Shown: positions 20,223 through 29,772 of the stretch, piece by piece | How the letters are laid out: every line of letters begins with the position of its first letter | Numbering within the stretch: position 1 is the first letter of the stretch | DNA from: Actinomadura sp. NBRC 104412 | GTDB lineage: Bacteria; Actinomycetota; Actinomycetes; Streptosporangiales; Streptosporangiaceae | Assembly: GCF_030269515.1 (NCBI RefSeq) | Contig: NZ_BSTM01000004.1 | Location: forward strand, 248,001-312,000 | DNA length: 64,000 nt | Direction of reading: 5' to 3' | Notes under the pieces: generated by a model | What the model was told of the DNA's origin: nothing | Seen by the model: the letters and a program-made list of their open reading frames with translations, nothing else | Database searches by the model: none | Program-made: the position numbers and the translations under genes

Positions 20223-21410
20223 TCATGCCCCCGCCGCCAGTTGAGCGGCCCGCCTGGCCGCGTCGTCCATCGTGTCGACCTGCTCGACGCCCGGCAGCGC
20301 CGCGTCCTTGAGGATCGCGCGCCCGAGCTCGGCGTTGTTGCCGTCCAGCCGGACCACCAGCGGGCGGTCGACGGTCTCGCCCCGCTCGTCCAGCAGCTTG
20401 TAGGCGGACACGATCCCGTTGGCGACCGCGTCGCAGGCGGTGATGCCGCCGAAGACGTTCACGAACACCGACCGGACGTCGGCGTCCGACAGCACGATCT
20501 CCAGGCCGTTGGCCATCACCTCGGCGGACGCGCCGCCGCCGATGTCCAGGAAGTTGGCGGGCTTCTGACCGCCGAACTCCTCGCCCGCGTAGGCGACCAC
20601 GTCCAGGGTGGACATCACCAGGCCCGCGCCGTTGCCGATGATCCCGACGCTGCCGTCCAGCTTGACGTAGTTGAGGTCCTTCTCCTTGGCGCGCGCCTCC
20701 AGCGGGTCGGCGGCGGCCTTGTCGGCCAGGACCTCGTGCGACTCCTGCCGGAACCCGGCGTTGTCGTCCAGGGTGACCTTGCCGTCCAGGGCCATCACGC
20801 GCCCGTCGGCGGTCAGGATCATGGGGTTGACCTCGACCAGGGTGGCGTCCTCGTCGGCGAACACCGCCCACAGCCGCTCGATCAGCTCGGCGGCGCCGTC
20901 CACGGCTGCCTCGGGCAGCCGGCCGGCCAGCGCGATCTCGCGGGCCTTGGCCCGGTCCACGCCGTCCAGCGCGGAGACCTCCACCTTGGCGACGGCGTCG
21001 GGGTTGGTGGCGGCGACCTCCTCGATCTCCATCCCGCCCTCGGCGGAGCAGATCGACAGGAAGCTGCGGTTGGCGCGGTCGAGCAGGAAGGAGAAGTAGT
21101 ACTCCTCCGCGATCGCGCTGCCCTGCTCGACCAGCACCTTGCGGACCGTGTGGCCCTTGATGTCCATGCCGAGGATCCGGCCGGCCAGCGACTCGGCCTC
21201 GGCGGCGTCGTCGGCCAGCTTCACACCGCCGGCCTTGCCCCGGCCCCCGGTGAGGACCTGGGCCTTGACGACGACCTTCTTGCTGCCCGCGGCGAAGAGC
21301 TCTTCCGCGATGGCCCGGGCTTCTTGGGGAGTATGGGCGACCTTGCCGGTGGGCACCGGTACCCCGTACTCGGCGAAGAGGTCCTTCGCCTGATGTTCGA
21401 ACAGGTCCAC
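20223..21410 (-). CDS. sucC: succinyl-CoA ligase (ADP-forming) beta subunit
   Basis: The nucleotide-binding beta subunit, 395 residues. The N-terminus [19 protein letters not shown] opens an ATP-grasp fold ([18 protein letters not shown]). The C-terminal ligase domain contains [19 protein letters not shown] and [21 protein letters not shown] at 21410 is chosen for the AAGGA seven bases upstream and because the homologous N-terminus begins here; the longer open frame upstream is not protein-like. First gene of the sucC-sucD operon. Confidence 0.96.
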   Translation of the reverse strand: MDLFEHQAKDLFAEYGVPVPTGKVAHTPQEARAIAEELFAAGSKKVVVKAQVLTGGRGKAGGVKLADDAAEAESLAGRILGMDIKGHTVRKVLVEQGSAIAEEYYFSFLLDRANRSFLSICSAEGGMEIEEVAATNPDAVAKVEVSALDGVDRAKAREIALAGRLPEAAVDGAAELIERLWAVFADEDATLVEVNPMILTADGRVMALDGKVTLDDNAGFRQESHEVLADKAAADPLEARAKEKDLNYVKLDGSVGIIGNGAGLVMSTLDVVAYAGEEFGGQKPANFLDIGGGASAEVMANGLEIVLSDADVRSVFVNVFGGITACDAVANGIVSAYKLLDERGETVDRPLVVRLDGNNAELGRAILKDAALPGVEQVDTMDDAARRAAQLAAGA

Positions 21411-21728
21411 GAGGCGTCCTTCTCGGGATTCGACAGCCGATGACCGCACGAGTGTGGGACACGGGGGGCGCCCGTGCGGAGTGCCAACCCTGCGGTCCGC
21501 TCCGTCGATGCAGCCTAGTCTCCCCGTGTCCGTGATGAGGCCGCCGGGGTCCACCCAAGCTCTGACCTGGGCGTTTCCCGGTGTGACGGGGGATGGTCGA
21601 GTGAATTGTGAGGGTATGGGCCTTAAGGAGGAGGAACTCATTTGTGTCGACTGATGTACTTAACCCGAACTTAGTCTCGACGATGGGGGCGGTGCGGTGG
21701 AGCCGGGCCGGCAGGGGAAGTAACGGCG
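21411..21728. other. 318-bp divergent intergenic region (sucC / GH15 gene)
   Basis: This gap must hold the promoters of both sucC and the GH15-like gene. The one striking element is an excellent Shine-Dalgarno sequence, AAGGAGGAGGA (21625-21635), eight bases before a GTG at 21644. The frame that follows contains a TTA codon and then runs into the GH15 gene in a different frame. A six-codon ATG frame with TTA (21654-21674) overlaps it. Either could be a leader peptide; I see no further support. The rest shows nothing I can name. Confidence 0.5.
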
Positions 21729-23180
21729 GTGGCCGAGGACCTGGTCAGGGTGCCTCCGGGCACCACACTGCGAAGGGTCCGGCGCATCGCCGTGTTGCTC
21801 TTGGTCGCGGCGCTCGTCGCCACCTGTGGCGCGACGCTCCCCGACCAGGGCGGTCCGGGCTGGTCCAGCCCCGGGCTGGTCGGCGGTGGCGGCTGGCCCT
21901 ACAACGGGGTGCCGCTCACGCAGGACGACGCCAAGGGCGCCGCGTACCTCCCCGGCAGTTCCGTCGTACGGCTGAGGGACGGGCGGGTGCGGCTGGTCCC
22001 CTTCGGCACCGATAGCGACATCACGGTGGAAGCGAACGACCCGAGGGTTATGCAAGCCGTGCTTTCCGACAGGCAGTGGCTTCTGGCGGGCACCATCCCC
22101 AATGGGGGCGCCGCCGTCCCCACGGGCAGCAGGCAGGTGTTCGGGGAGATGGCCGCGCGGGCCTTGCTCGACCTGCGCCTGCTCACCCGTCCCAACGGGG
22201 CGTCCCTGGCGTCCTGGTACGGGCCATGGCGTTACTCGTGGCCACGGGACTCGGCGTTCACGGCGGCGGCGTTCACCATGACCGGCCGCCCCGAGGAGGC
22301 GCGGCGGATCCTCCGCTTCCTCGCGAACGTCCAGAACGAGAACGGGCTCTGGGCTGCCCGCTACCACCCCGACGGGACGGCCGTCACCGACGGCCGCGAG
22401 CCGCAGCTCGACTCCCTGGGGTGGGTGCTCTGGGCGGCCTGGCTGTTCCACGTCCAGGACCCTTCGGCCGCGGCCAGACTGCCGGAGCTGTGGCCGATGG
22501 TGGCCCGGGCCGCCGACCACCTCGCCGGTTCCCTGGACGCGGAAGGGCTGCCGCCGCCTTCGTCCGACTACTGGGAGCGCAAGCCCGGCACTGAGGAGGA
22601 CCCGCGCCGTCCCACTCTGGGCGTGGTGGGGCCTGTCCTGACAGGACTTCGCTCGGCCGCGTCCTACGCCTTCGACATCGGCCGCAGGGACAAGGCGGCC
22701 GCCTGGTCGAAGGCGGCCTCGCGGTTATCGGATGCCGTGGCGCGCCAGTTCACCCCCTACGGCTACCCGCGCTCCCCCATCCCGGGCGGACTGATGGACA
22801 CGTCGGTCACCTTCGTGGCACCGCCGCTCGCACCGCCCGACCCCGGGGTGACCGCGGCCATCGCCAACGCCTTCCACCGGCAGCGCCTGCCCAACGGGGG
22901 TGTCCTCCCAGGAGAGAAGTGGTCGGGCAATCCGGAGGTGGCCTGGACCCCGGAGATGGGCCTGTTCGCCTTGGCGGCCGCCTCCTCGGGCCGCACCCTG
23001 GACGCCCTCGACCACCTCGACTGGCTCGCCACGCACCGCACCCCCTTGGGCGTCCTGCCCGAGAAGGTCGACGCGGCGGGAGAGCCCGCCTCGGTGGCGC
23101 CGCTCGGCTGGACGGCGTCCCTGGTCCTGCTGACCTTGGCCGCCCTAGAGCGTCCCCTGCCGATCCCGCCCGTCTCCTGA
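21729..23180 (+). CDS. exported GH15-like (glucoamylase-type) protein
   Basis: A 483-residue protein with an N-terminal export signal (basic RRVRR, then AVLLLVAALVATCG). Cys33 in VATC could be a poor lipobox, so it is either secreted or lipid-anchored. Residues about 150-460 form an alpha/alpha toroid with the GH15 signature YGPWRYSWPRDSAF (164-177). Other GH15-like stretches are NENGLWAARYHPDG and LDSLGWVLWAAWLF. GH15 enzymes release glucose from alpha-glucans or trehalose; the substrate is not predictable here. GTG start at 21729. The last 36 bp overlap the convergent methylase gene. Confidence 0.8.
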   Translation: MAEDLVRVPPGTTLRRVRRIAVLLLVAALVATCGATLPDQGGPGWSSPGLVGGGGWPYNGVPLTQDDAKGAAYLPGSSVVRLRDGRVRLVPFGTDSDITVEANDPRVMQAVLSDRQWLLAGTIPNGGAAVPTGSRQVFGEMAARALLDLRLLTRPNGASLASWYGPWRYSWPRDSAFTAAAFTMTGRPEEARRILRFLANVQNENGLWAARYHPDGTAVTDGREPQLDSLGWVLWAAWLFHVQDPSAAARLPELWPMVARAADHLAGSLDAEGLPPPSSDYWERKPGTEEDPRRPTLGVVGPVLTGLRSAASYAFDIGRRDKAAAWSKAASRLSDAVARQFTPYGYPRSPIPGGLMDTSVTFVAPPLAPPDPGVTAAIANAFHRQRLPNGGVLPGEKWSGNPEVAWTPEMGLFALAAASSGRTLDALDHLDWLATHRTPLGVLPEKVDAAGEPASVAPLGWTASLVLLTLAALERPLPIPPVS

Positions 23181-24014
23181 CGCGCGCGCTCCACGCTGGC
23201 GGGCCGCCTCGTACAGGGCGACCGTGGCGGCGCTGGCGGCGTTGAGCGAACTGGCCGTCCCGGTGATCGGGATCCGCGCCATGATGTCGCAGCCCTGCCG
23301 CCAGCCCGCGCTCAGCCCGGATGTCTCGTTCCCGACCACCAGCAGCGTGGGGCCCGTCAGGTCGACCTCATGGATGTCGGCGGTGCCGTCCTCGTCGGTG
23401 CCGACCACGGTCAGCGGGCGCCCGGCCACGCGCCATCGCCGCGTCCACTCCAGCACCTCCTGGTGCGAGCGGACGCGCACGACCGGCACCGCCATCAGCG
23501 ACCCGGTGGACGCACGCACCGCCTTGGGGTCGTACGGGTCGGCGGCATGCCCGGTGACGATCAGGCCCGCGCCGCCGAACGCGTCCACCGAACGCACCAT
23601 CGTGCCGATGTTGCCCGGCCCGCTCGGCCGGTCGAACACCACGCCCAGAAACGACGGCCCGACCGGGATCCGCGACAGGTCCTCGTCCGGCAGCGCGACC
23701 ACGGCCACCAGCTCGGGGACCTCCTGCTCCTTGCCGCTGAGCTCCCGCAGCAGGTCGGGGGCCATGGCGACGCGCTCGCCTTCGGAGCGCTCCAGCATCT
23801 CGGACGCCCACCGCGACAGCGTCCGCTCGGCGTCGTAGATCAACGCCACCACCGGCCAGCCGCGCTCCACCGCCAGGGTGATCGGGCGGACGCCCTGCAC
23901 CAGGAACTGCCCCGCACGGCGGCGCTTGTTCTGGTTCCGCGACAGCGCCTCCCATTGCTGGAACCGCGCGTTACGCCGAGAGATGCGCAGCCCGCCCGCC
24001 ACCGAACGCCCCAC
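23145..24014 (-). CDS. SpoU/TrmH-family RNA 2'-O-methyltransferase
   Basis: A SAM-dependent methylase of 289 residues. The N-terminal half resembles the SpoU substrate-binding domain (QNKRRRAGQFLVQGVRP). The SPOUT knot carries all three family motifs: FDRPSGPGNIGTMVRS, LLVVGNETSGLS and IPITGTASSLNAASAATVALYE. The target (rRNA or tRNA) cannot be told. GTG at 24014 was used; a GTG five codons later with a better-spaced GAGGAA is an alternative. Its 3' end overlaps the GH15 gene tail to tail. Confidence 0.88.
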   Translation of the reverse strand: MGRSVAGGLRISRRNARFQQWEALSRNQNKRRRAGQFLVQGVRPITLAVERGWPVVALIYDAERTLSRWASEMLERSEGERVAMAPDLLRELSGKEQEVPELVAVVALPDEDLSRIPVGPSFLGVVFDRPSGPGNIGTMVRSVDAFGGAGLIVTGHAADPYDPKAVRASTGSLMAVPVVRVRSHQEVLEWTRRWRVAGRPLTVVGTDEDGTADIHEVDLTGPTLLVVGNETSGLSAGWRQGCDIMARIPITGTASSLNAASAATVALYEAARQRGARASGDGRDRQGTL

Positions 24015-24176
24015 TTCCTCGTGTCCTCCCGCGTCTTCTCGTGCCTTCGCCGTGCCCCATCAGCGAACGACAAGGCTCCCACATGTCCCGGCAGGGGACA
24101 GGACCGGCCGCGGCCACTTCGCCCTGCCCGCCCGTCCAGGGTGAAAGAAATGCGGCGTGAACCCTAGGATGGCCGG

Positions 24177-25013
24177 ATGTGTGTCGCGGCGGCGCCGGCC
24201 AGGTTCACAGGGACGATCCTCTATCACGGGCTTCGGAATCACCCCGAGCATGGGCGGGTCCATGTACTCGGATACCAGAACACGGCGCAGAACCTCGCCT
24301 CCGGGCCCAACGCGATGTTGCTGCATCTGCCCGCGAAGGGCATGACCCAGGCGAACTTCATCGACACCAGCGGTTGCTCGCGCGTACTGCGTGACATGCT
24401 GGACGCCGTCCGGCCGTTCTCGTACGGGAGAGGGCCCGGCGCTCCCGCGGGGGCGGCCCCGGGCGGGCCTCCGCCGGTGCAGGTCTTCGACCACGACATC
24501 TACACCGTGGTGCTGGCCACCGATCCGACGCTGATCCCGGACGCCTTGCGACTGGTGCCCGAGCACAAGCGGATCCCCGTCAACCGGCCGCTGTTCGACT
24601 TCTACGCGGCGCTGTACCCGGACTACGCCGTGGCGTTGTGCTGCTTCGACAACCGGGAGGCCATGGCGGCGAACCCGCTGCTCATGTGGTACGAGCCGCA
24701 CGATCCGGGCCGGTTCGCGCTGCCGGCGATCGACTGCCACACGGGTGCGGTGCCGGACCTCGCCGCCTCGGTGCTCACCGACCATTGGGTGATCCTCGGA
24801 ACCGATGAGGCCCCGCCGGACTGGGGGGCGCCGGTCTTCTACACCCAGCCCCGGACCGCTCCCGTGGCCGCGTTCCTGCCCGATCGCGTCATCGGGACGG
24901 CGTTCAACGGGTGGCAGCCCAACGGCGACTTCGTGATCTCGCACGACGAGGTGCTACGGGGCGAGCCGGGCCTGTTGCGGCGGATCGCGCCGGGGTGGGC
25001 GCCGCCCCTCTGA
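24177..25013 (+). CDS. conserved protein of unknown function beginning Met-Cys
   Basis: A 278-residue soluble protein that I do not recognise by name. It begins MCVAAAPARFTGTILYHG and has well-formed segments such as VHVLGYQNTAQN, NAMLLHLPA, FDHDIYTVVLA and DYAVALCCFD. An N-terminal Cys directly after Met is the arrangement of Ntn-type amidohydrolases, which makes self-processing conceivable, but no other Ntn motif was identified. A Pro/Gly/Ala linker lies near residue 85-100. ATG at 24177, with AGGA about seven bases upstream. It is divergent from the methylase gene and precedes the Tm-1-like gene by 137 bp. Confidence 0.6.
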   Translation: MCVAAAPARFTGTILYHGLRNHPEHGRVHVLGYQNTAQNLASGPNAMLLHLPAKGMTQANFIDTSGCSRVLRDMLDAVRPFSYGRGPGAPAGAAPGGPPPVQVFDHDIYTVVLATDPTLIPDALRLVPEHKRIPVNRPLFDFYAALYPDYAVALCCFDNREAMAANPLLMWYEPHDPGRFALPAIDCHTGAVPDLAASVLTDHWVILGTDEAPPDWGAPVFYTQPRTAPVAAFLPDRVIGTAFNGWQPNGDFVISHDEVLRGEPGLLRRIAPGWAPPL

Positions 25014-25150
25014 CCCGGCCGCGCGGCGGGTCACCGGAGCAGCGCCGCGCCCGCACCTGTTCACCGGGTAAGCCCTGGACGCCCAAACGCCAGAAAACTG
25101 CGGCGGCGCCGCCGCTTGTCCGGCCGCCGGAGGCGACGAACAGTGCTCAT

Positions 25151-26308
25151 ATGCCCGTCGTCGTACTGATCGGTATGTTGGACGTCCAGGGCCTGGAGTA
25201 CGCATGGCTGCGCGACAGGCTCGTCTCCCTGGGCACCGAGGTCGTTCTCGTCGACACCGGCATCCTGGACGTCCCGCGGGTGCCGCCCGACATACCGCGC
25301 GAGGAGGTGGCCGGGGCCTTCGGCGCCCCCCTCGCCCGCGGCACCGGCCGCGACGCGGCGATCGGCGCCATGGCGGGCGGCGCCGCCGAGGTGGCGAGCC
25401 GGCTGTTACGGTCCGGGCGGCTGGACGGGGTCCTGGCCGTCGGCGGCCACGGCAACTCCGCGATCGCCACCGCCGCGATGCGCGCCCTGCCGGACGGCGT
25501 GCCCAAGCTGTTCGTGCACGATCCGGGCGACGCGCCTCCCGACGCGACCGGGCTGGTCCTCATGGACGGCATGGACCCCTTCCCCACGGCCGCCGCCGCG
25601 ATGGCACGCATGGTCACCGGCCATCCCGCCGAGGGCGGCGACGGTCCGATCATCGGCGTCACGGCCGCGGACGTCACGTCCGAGGGCGCCCAGGCGTCCC
25701 GTGAGCTGCTGGGCATCCTCGGATACGAGGTCCTGCTGTTCCAGGGCGCGGGCCGCGCCTACGAGGCGCTGACGGCCGGGGGCATGCTGACCGCCGCGCT
25801 CGACGCCACACCCGCCGACCTGGCGGCCGAACTGCTGGCGGGCGACCCGTACCCGGGGCGTCTCGCGGGCGCCGTGCGCGGCGGCGTCCCCCAGGTGGTG
25901 AGCCTGGGCGGGCTCGACCTGGCGCGCTTCGGCGGCGCCGTCCCGGCCCGGCTGGACGGGCGGCGCTTACGCGTCCACAGCCCCCGGCCCGCGACGCTGG
26001 TCCGCACCACACCCGCCGAGGCCGCCGAACTGGGACGCCGCGTCGCCGCCAGGCTCCGGGACGCCGTCGCCCCCACCGCCGTCTACGTCCCGCTGCGCGG
26101 CCTCTCCTCGCTGAGCGCGCCCGGCGGGCCGTTCCACGACCCGGCCGCCGACACGGCGCTCTTCGACGCCGTACGGGACGGCCTGTCCGGCACCCGGGTG
26201 GAGATCCACGAGCTGGACACCGGCATCAACGACCCCGTCTTCGGCCGCGCCATGGCGGACCACCTGCACGCCACCCTCAGCGGCTTCCCCGTCCGCGCCG
26301 CGTCCTAG
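25151..26308 (+). CDS. Tm-1-like ATP-binding protein (UPF0261 family)
   Basis: A 385-residue protein of the UPF0261/Tm-1 family; the plant member Tm-1 inhibits tobamovirus replication, while the bacterial role is unclear. Conserved stretches are DVQGLEYAWLRDRL (near the N-terminus), GVLAVGGHGNSAIATAAMRALP, IIGVTAADVTSEGAQASRELL and the C-terminal FHDPAADTALFDAVR with ELDTGINDPVFG. The length is close to the family norm of about 400. ATG at 25151; the GGAGG upstream is 17 bases away, so the ribosome site is not compelling. Confidence 0.82.
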   Translation: MPVVVLIGMLDVQGLEYAWLRDRLVSLGTEVVLVDTGILDVPRVPPDIPREEVAGAFGAPLARGTGRDAAIGAMAGGAAEVASRLLRSGRLDGVLAVGGHGNSAIATAAMRALPDGVPKLFVHDPGDAPPDATGLVLMDGMDPFPTAAAAMARMVTGHPAEGGDGPIIGVTAADVTSEGAQASRELLGILGYEVLLFQGAGRAYEALTAGGMLTAALDATPADLAAELLAGDPYPGRLAGAVRGGVPQVVSLGGLDLARFGGAVPARLDGRRLRVHSPRPATLVRTTPAEAAELGRRVAARLRDAVAPTAVYVPLRGLSSLSAPGGPFHDPAADTALFDAVRDGLSGTRVEIHELDTGINDPVFGRAMADHLHATLSGFPVRAAS

Positions 26309-26310
26309 CC

Positions 26311-26358
26311 GTCAGGACTTCTGCCAGGGCTTCTGTCAGGGCTTCCGTCAGAGCTTCT
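26311..26358. repeat. tandem 12-bp repeat over the pcrA stop
   Basis: Four imperfect copies of GTCAGGGCTTCT follow head to tail (26311-26322, 26323-26334, 26335-26346, 26347-26358). The last copy encodes the end of pcrA, whose TGA is read from 26350-26348. Each extra unit also carries a stop in the pcrA frame, so expansion leaves the protein unchanged. Confidence 0.75.
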
Positions 26359-28612
26359 CGACCGGGGCGTAGCGGAGGATCAGGCGCTTGACCCCGTACT
26401 CGCCGCCGAAGTCGATGCTGGCCGCGGCGCGCTCACCGGCGCCGTCGACCGTCACCACCGTGCCGAGGCCGAACGAGTCGTGCGTGACCTTGTCGCCCGG
26501 CGACAGGGAGGGAACGGGACGGTTCCCCGGGGACTGGACGCCGGGGCGGGCCGCCATCCGGGCCATCGCCGACCCCGACACCGACGACGCCGACCGTTCC
26601 CACCGCACCAGCGACTCGGGCACCTCGCCCAGGAACCGGGACGGCGGGTTCACCTGAGGCGCCCCCCACGAACTCCGCATCGTGGCGCGGGTCAGGTAGA
26701 GGCGCTGCCGGGCCCTGGTGATGCCCACATAGGCCAGGCGGCGTTCCTCTTCGAGCTCCTTGGGGTTGCTCATGGCGCGCAGGTGCGGGAAGACCCCGTC
26801 CTCCATGCCGGTGAGGAACACCACCGGGAACTCCAGGCCCTTGGCCGTGTGGAGGGTCATCAGCGTGACCACGCCCTGGTCGGTCTCCTCCGGCCGCTCG
26901 CCGGGCGGGATGGGGCCTCCCTTGGCGCCCCCGGGGATCGAGTCGGCGTCGGCGACCAGGGCCACCTGCTCCAGGAACTCGACCAGGCGGCCCTCGGCGG
27001 ACTCCCCGTCCAGGCGCTCCTCGAACTCGCGCGCCACGGCCTCGAACTCCTGGAGGTTCTCCAGCCGGGTCTCGTCCTGCGGGTCCTTGGACGCCTGGAG
27101 CTCGGCGACGTACCCGCTCTTGAGCAGGACCTGGTCGATCAGCGCGGCGGGGGTGACCGTCCCGGCGGCCTCGCGCAGCTCGTCCAGCAGCGTGACGAAC
27201 TCGCGGACGGCGTTGATCGAACGGGTCGCCATGCCCGGGACGTCCTCCGGGACCCGCAGGGCCTGCCAGAACGAGATCCGCTCGCGCGACGCGTGCGCCT
27301 CGACGCACGCCTCGGCGCGGTCGCCGATGCCGCGCTTGGGCACGTTCAGGATGCGGCGCAGCGAGACCGTGTCCTCGGGGTTGGCGAGCACGCGCAGGTA
27401 GGCCAGCAGGTCGCGGACCTCCTTGCGCTCGTAGAACCGGACGCCGCCGACCACCTTGTAGGGCAGCCCGACCCGGATGAACACCTCCTCGAACACACGG
27501 GACTGGGCGTTGGTGCGGTAGAAGACCGCGACATCACCGGGACGGACGTCCTCCTCGTCCGTCAGCCTGTCGACCTCCTGAGCGACGAACGCGCCCTCGT
27601 CGTGCTCGTTGTCGGCCACATAGCCGATGATCTTGTGCCCCTCGCCCTGGTCGGACCAGAGCTTCTTGGGCTTGCGGTCGGCGTTGCGCTCGATCACCGC
27701 GTTGGCCGCCGACAGGATCGTCTGGGTGGAGCGGTAGTTCTGCTCCAGCAGGATCGTCCTGGCGTCGGGGTAGTCGCGCTCGAACTCCAGGATGTTGCGG
27801 ATCGTGGCGCCCCGGAACGCGTAGATCGACTGGTCGGCGTCGCCCACCACGCACAGCTCGCCCGCGCCCAGCCCGTCGACCGGCGCCGTCAGCTCCCGCA
27901 CCAGCTCGTACTGGGCGTGGTTGGTGTCCTGGTACTCGTCCACCAGGACGTGCCGGAACCGGCGGCGGTAGTGCTCGGCGGCCTCCGGGAACACCTGCAG
28001 CAGGTTGACCGTCATCATGATCAGGTCGTCGAAGTCCATCGCGCCGGCCTGCTGCAACCGGGCCTGGTACATCTCGTACGCCTCGGCGAGCGTCTGCTCC
28101 ATGTGCGTGGACGCCCGGTCCTTGAACGTCTCGTAGTCGATCAGCTCGTTCTTCAGATTGCTGACCTGGGCGGAGAACGACTTGGGCGGATACCGCTTCG
28201 GATCGAGGTCGAGCTCCCGGCAGACCAGCGCCATCAGCCGCTGCGCGTCCGCCTGGTCGTAGATCGAGAACCCCGACGGGAACCCGAGCCGTTTGGCCTC
28301 CCGGCGCAGGATCCGCACGCACGCGGAGTGGAAGGTCATCACCCACATGGCCCGGGACCTGGGCCCCACCAGCGCGTCCACCCGCTCCTTCATCTCGGCC
28401 GCGGCCTTGTTGGTGAAGGTGATCGCCAGGATCTGGCCGGGATGGACGTCCCGCTCGCTCAGCAGGTACGCGATCCGGTGGGTGAGCACGCGCGTCTTAC
28501 CCGACCCCGCGCCCGCGACGATCAGCAGCGGCCCGCCGGAGTGGACCACGGCGTCACGCTGCTGCGGGTTCAGGCCGTCGAGCAGGGAAGGGGCATCGGT
28601 CTTCGACATCAT
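26348..28612 (-). CDS. pcrA: UvrD/PcrA-type DNA helicase
   Basis: A superfamily 1A 3'-5' helicase for nucleotide excision repair and clearing of replication conflicts. The 754-residue protein has the Q motif (LNPQQRDAV), Walker A AGAGSGKT (33-40), motif Ia ITFTNKAAAEMKER, motif II VDEYQDTN, motif III GDADQSIYAFRGA, motif IV LEQNYRSTQTIL, motif V TLMTLHTAKGLEFPVVF and motif VI RRLAYVGITRARQRLYL. A Tudor-like C-terminal domain (GDKVTHDSFGLGTVV) completes it. ATG at 28612 gives the family N-terminus; a GTG at 28654 would add 14 residues without a clear ribosome site. Confidence 0.94.
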   Translation of the reverse strand: MMSKTDAPSLLDGLNPQQRDAVVHSGGPLLIVAGAGSGKTRVLTHRIAYLLSERDVHPGQILAITFTNKAAAEMKERVDALVGPRSRAMWVMTFHSACVRILRREAKRLGFPSGFSIYDQADAQRLMALVCRELDLDPKRYPPKSFSAQVSNLKNELIDYETFKDRASTHMEQTLAEAYEMYQARLQQAGAMDFDDLIMMTVNLLQVFPEAAEHYRRRFRHVLVDEYQDTNHAQYELVRELTAPVDGLGAGELCVVGDADQSIYAFRGATIRNILEFERDYPDARTILLEQNYRSTQTILSAANAVIERNADRKPKKLWSDQGEGHKIIGYVADNEHDEGAFVAQEVDRLTDEEDVRPGDVAVFYRTNAQSRVFEEVFIRVGLPYKVVGGVRFYERKEVRDLLAYLRVLANPEDTVSLRRILNVPKRGIGDRAEACVEAHASRERISFWQALRVPEDVPGMATRSINAVREFVTLLDELREAAGTVTPAALIDQVLLKSGYVAELQASKDPQDETRLENLQEFEAVAREFEERLDGESAEGRLVEFLEQVALVADADSIPGGAKGGPIPPGERPEETDQGVVTLMTLHTAKGLEFPVVFLTGMEDGVFPHLRAMSNPKELEEERRLAYVGITRARQRLYLTRATMRSSWGAPQVNPPSRFLGEVPESLVRWERSASSVSGSAMARMAARPGVQSPGNRPVPSLSPGDKVTHDSFGLGTVVTVDGAGERAAASIDFGGEYGVKRLILRYAPVEKL

Positions 28613-28714
28613 GTGCGAGTCTACGGTGGGGGCACGACGGACGTTGCCCACCACACTGTTTTACGGGCGACTATGAAGATCACCACCCCCTCGGGGCCTC
28701 GCCCTGTCACGGCG

Positions 28715-29095
28715 TTACTTCTTGCGGTGCTCGTACGCCGACTCGGCGGCGGCCACCACGGTGGGCAGGTCGGCGCCGGTCGCGGCCATGGAGGCGGCCG
28801 CGACGGCTCCTTCGACCAGGGGCGCGTCGGCGAGGACGACATCGCCGTCGGCGTCCTCGATCACCAGTCTGGCGGTCAGCACGGAGCTGCCCAGGTCGGC
28901 GAGCAGCACCACGCCGTCGCCGTCCTGGACCGTCTCGACGGCCCGCTCGACCAGCTCGATGCTGGTGCCCATGCCGCCTTCGGCGTCGCCGCCGGCGGGT
29001 TCCACCGCGGCCTTCCCGACGCCCAGCGCGCGGGCGAGTTCGGCGACGCCTTCCGAGAGCGTCCGGCTGTGCGAGACCACCACGATCCCGACCAT
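28715..29095 (-). CDS. dhaM: PTS-dependent dihydroxyacetone kinase, phosphotransferase subunit
   Basis: DhaM relays phosphate from the phosphotransferase system to ADP bound on DhaL. The 126-residue protein is just the EIIA-mannose-like domain, with the phospho-acceptor His9 in VGIVVVSHSRTLSEG. It lacks the HPr and EI-like domains fused to E. coli DhaM. ATG at 29095 lies 11 bp after the dhaL stop. It therefore needs EI and HPr, which are not encoded in this window. Confidence 0.9.
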   Translation of the reverse strand: MVGIVVVSHSRTLSEGVAELARALGVGKAAVEPAGGDAEGGMGTSIELVERAVETVQDGDGVVLLADLGSSVLTARLVIEDADGDVVLADAPLVEGAVAAASMAATGADLPTVVAAAESAYEHRKK

Positions 29096-29106
29096 GCGCG
29101 TACCCC

Positions 29107-29772
29107 TCAGCCCTCGATCGCGGTCTCGGCGCCCGGGAGGGTGCCGGTCACGGTGTCGGCCAGGGCGCGCATGATCAGGGCGGTGGAGGCGGCTCCGGGG
29201 TCGAGGTGCCCGGCGCTGCGGGCGCCCAGGTAGCTGGCCCTGCCCTTCCGGGCCTGCATCGGCACGGTCGCGTCCGCGCCCTGCTCCGCCGCGTCGGCGG
29301 CGGCGCGCGCGCAGGCGGCCAGGTCTCCGCCATCGGCCAGGGTCGCCTGGTACGCGGCGACGGCGGGGGCGAGCGCGTCCACCATCGTCTTGTCGCCCTC
29401 GGCCGCCTGGCCCAGCTCGACGATGCCGTCCAGCGCGGCCTTGAGCGCGGTGCCGAGCGTGGCCGCGTCGATCTCCTCCGCGTCGCCGAAGGACTTGCCG
29501 GCCCGGCGCAGCGCCGTCCCGTAGAGGGGGCCGGACGCGCCACCGGTCTTGGACACGATGGCACGCCCGGCGGCGATCAGCACCTTGCCCGGGGGAACGT
29601 CCTCCTGGAGGCCGTCGACGGCGGCGGCGAGGCCCCTGGTGAGGTTGTGGCCGTGGTCGCCGTCGCCGATGGCCGCGTCCAGGCGGGTCAGCCTGGCGGC
29701 GTCGGCGGCGACCCATTCGGCGGCGCGCCGGATCCATGCGGCGGTCAGCGCGGTGTCCATCGTGGCGCTCAT
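29107..29772 (-). CDS. dhaL: dihydroxyacetone kinase subunit L (ADP-binding)
   Basis: The nucleotide-binding subunit, 221 residues. It carries the metal/ADP loop [14 protein letters not shown] (Asp37, Asp39, His42) and the stretch [22 protein letters not shown] 4-bp ATGA overlap with the dhaK stop places the start at 29772 and implies coupling. Together with DhaK and DhaM it makes dihydroxyacetone phosphate. Confidence 0.93.
   Translation of the reverse strand: MSATMDTALTAAWIRRAAEWVAADAARLTRLDAAIGDGDHGHNLTRGLAAAVDGLQEDVPPGKVLIAAGRAIVSKTGGASGPLYGTALRRAGKSFGDAEEIDAATLGTALKAALDGIVELGQAAEGDKTMVDALAPAVAAYQATLADGGDLAACARAAADAAEQGADATVPMQARKGRASYLGARSAGHLDPGAASTALIMRALADTVTGTLPGAETAIEG

Noticed and set aside
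17865..21443. 1192-codon plus-strand frame across DUF6350, sucD and sucC
   Set aside because: It runs opposite three well-supported genes and has no motif; a result of high GC content.
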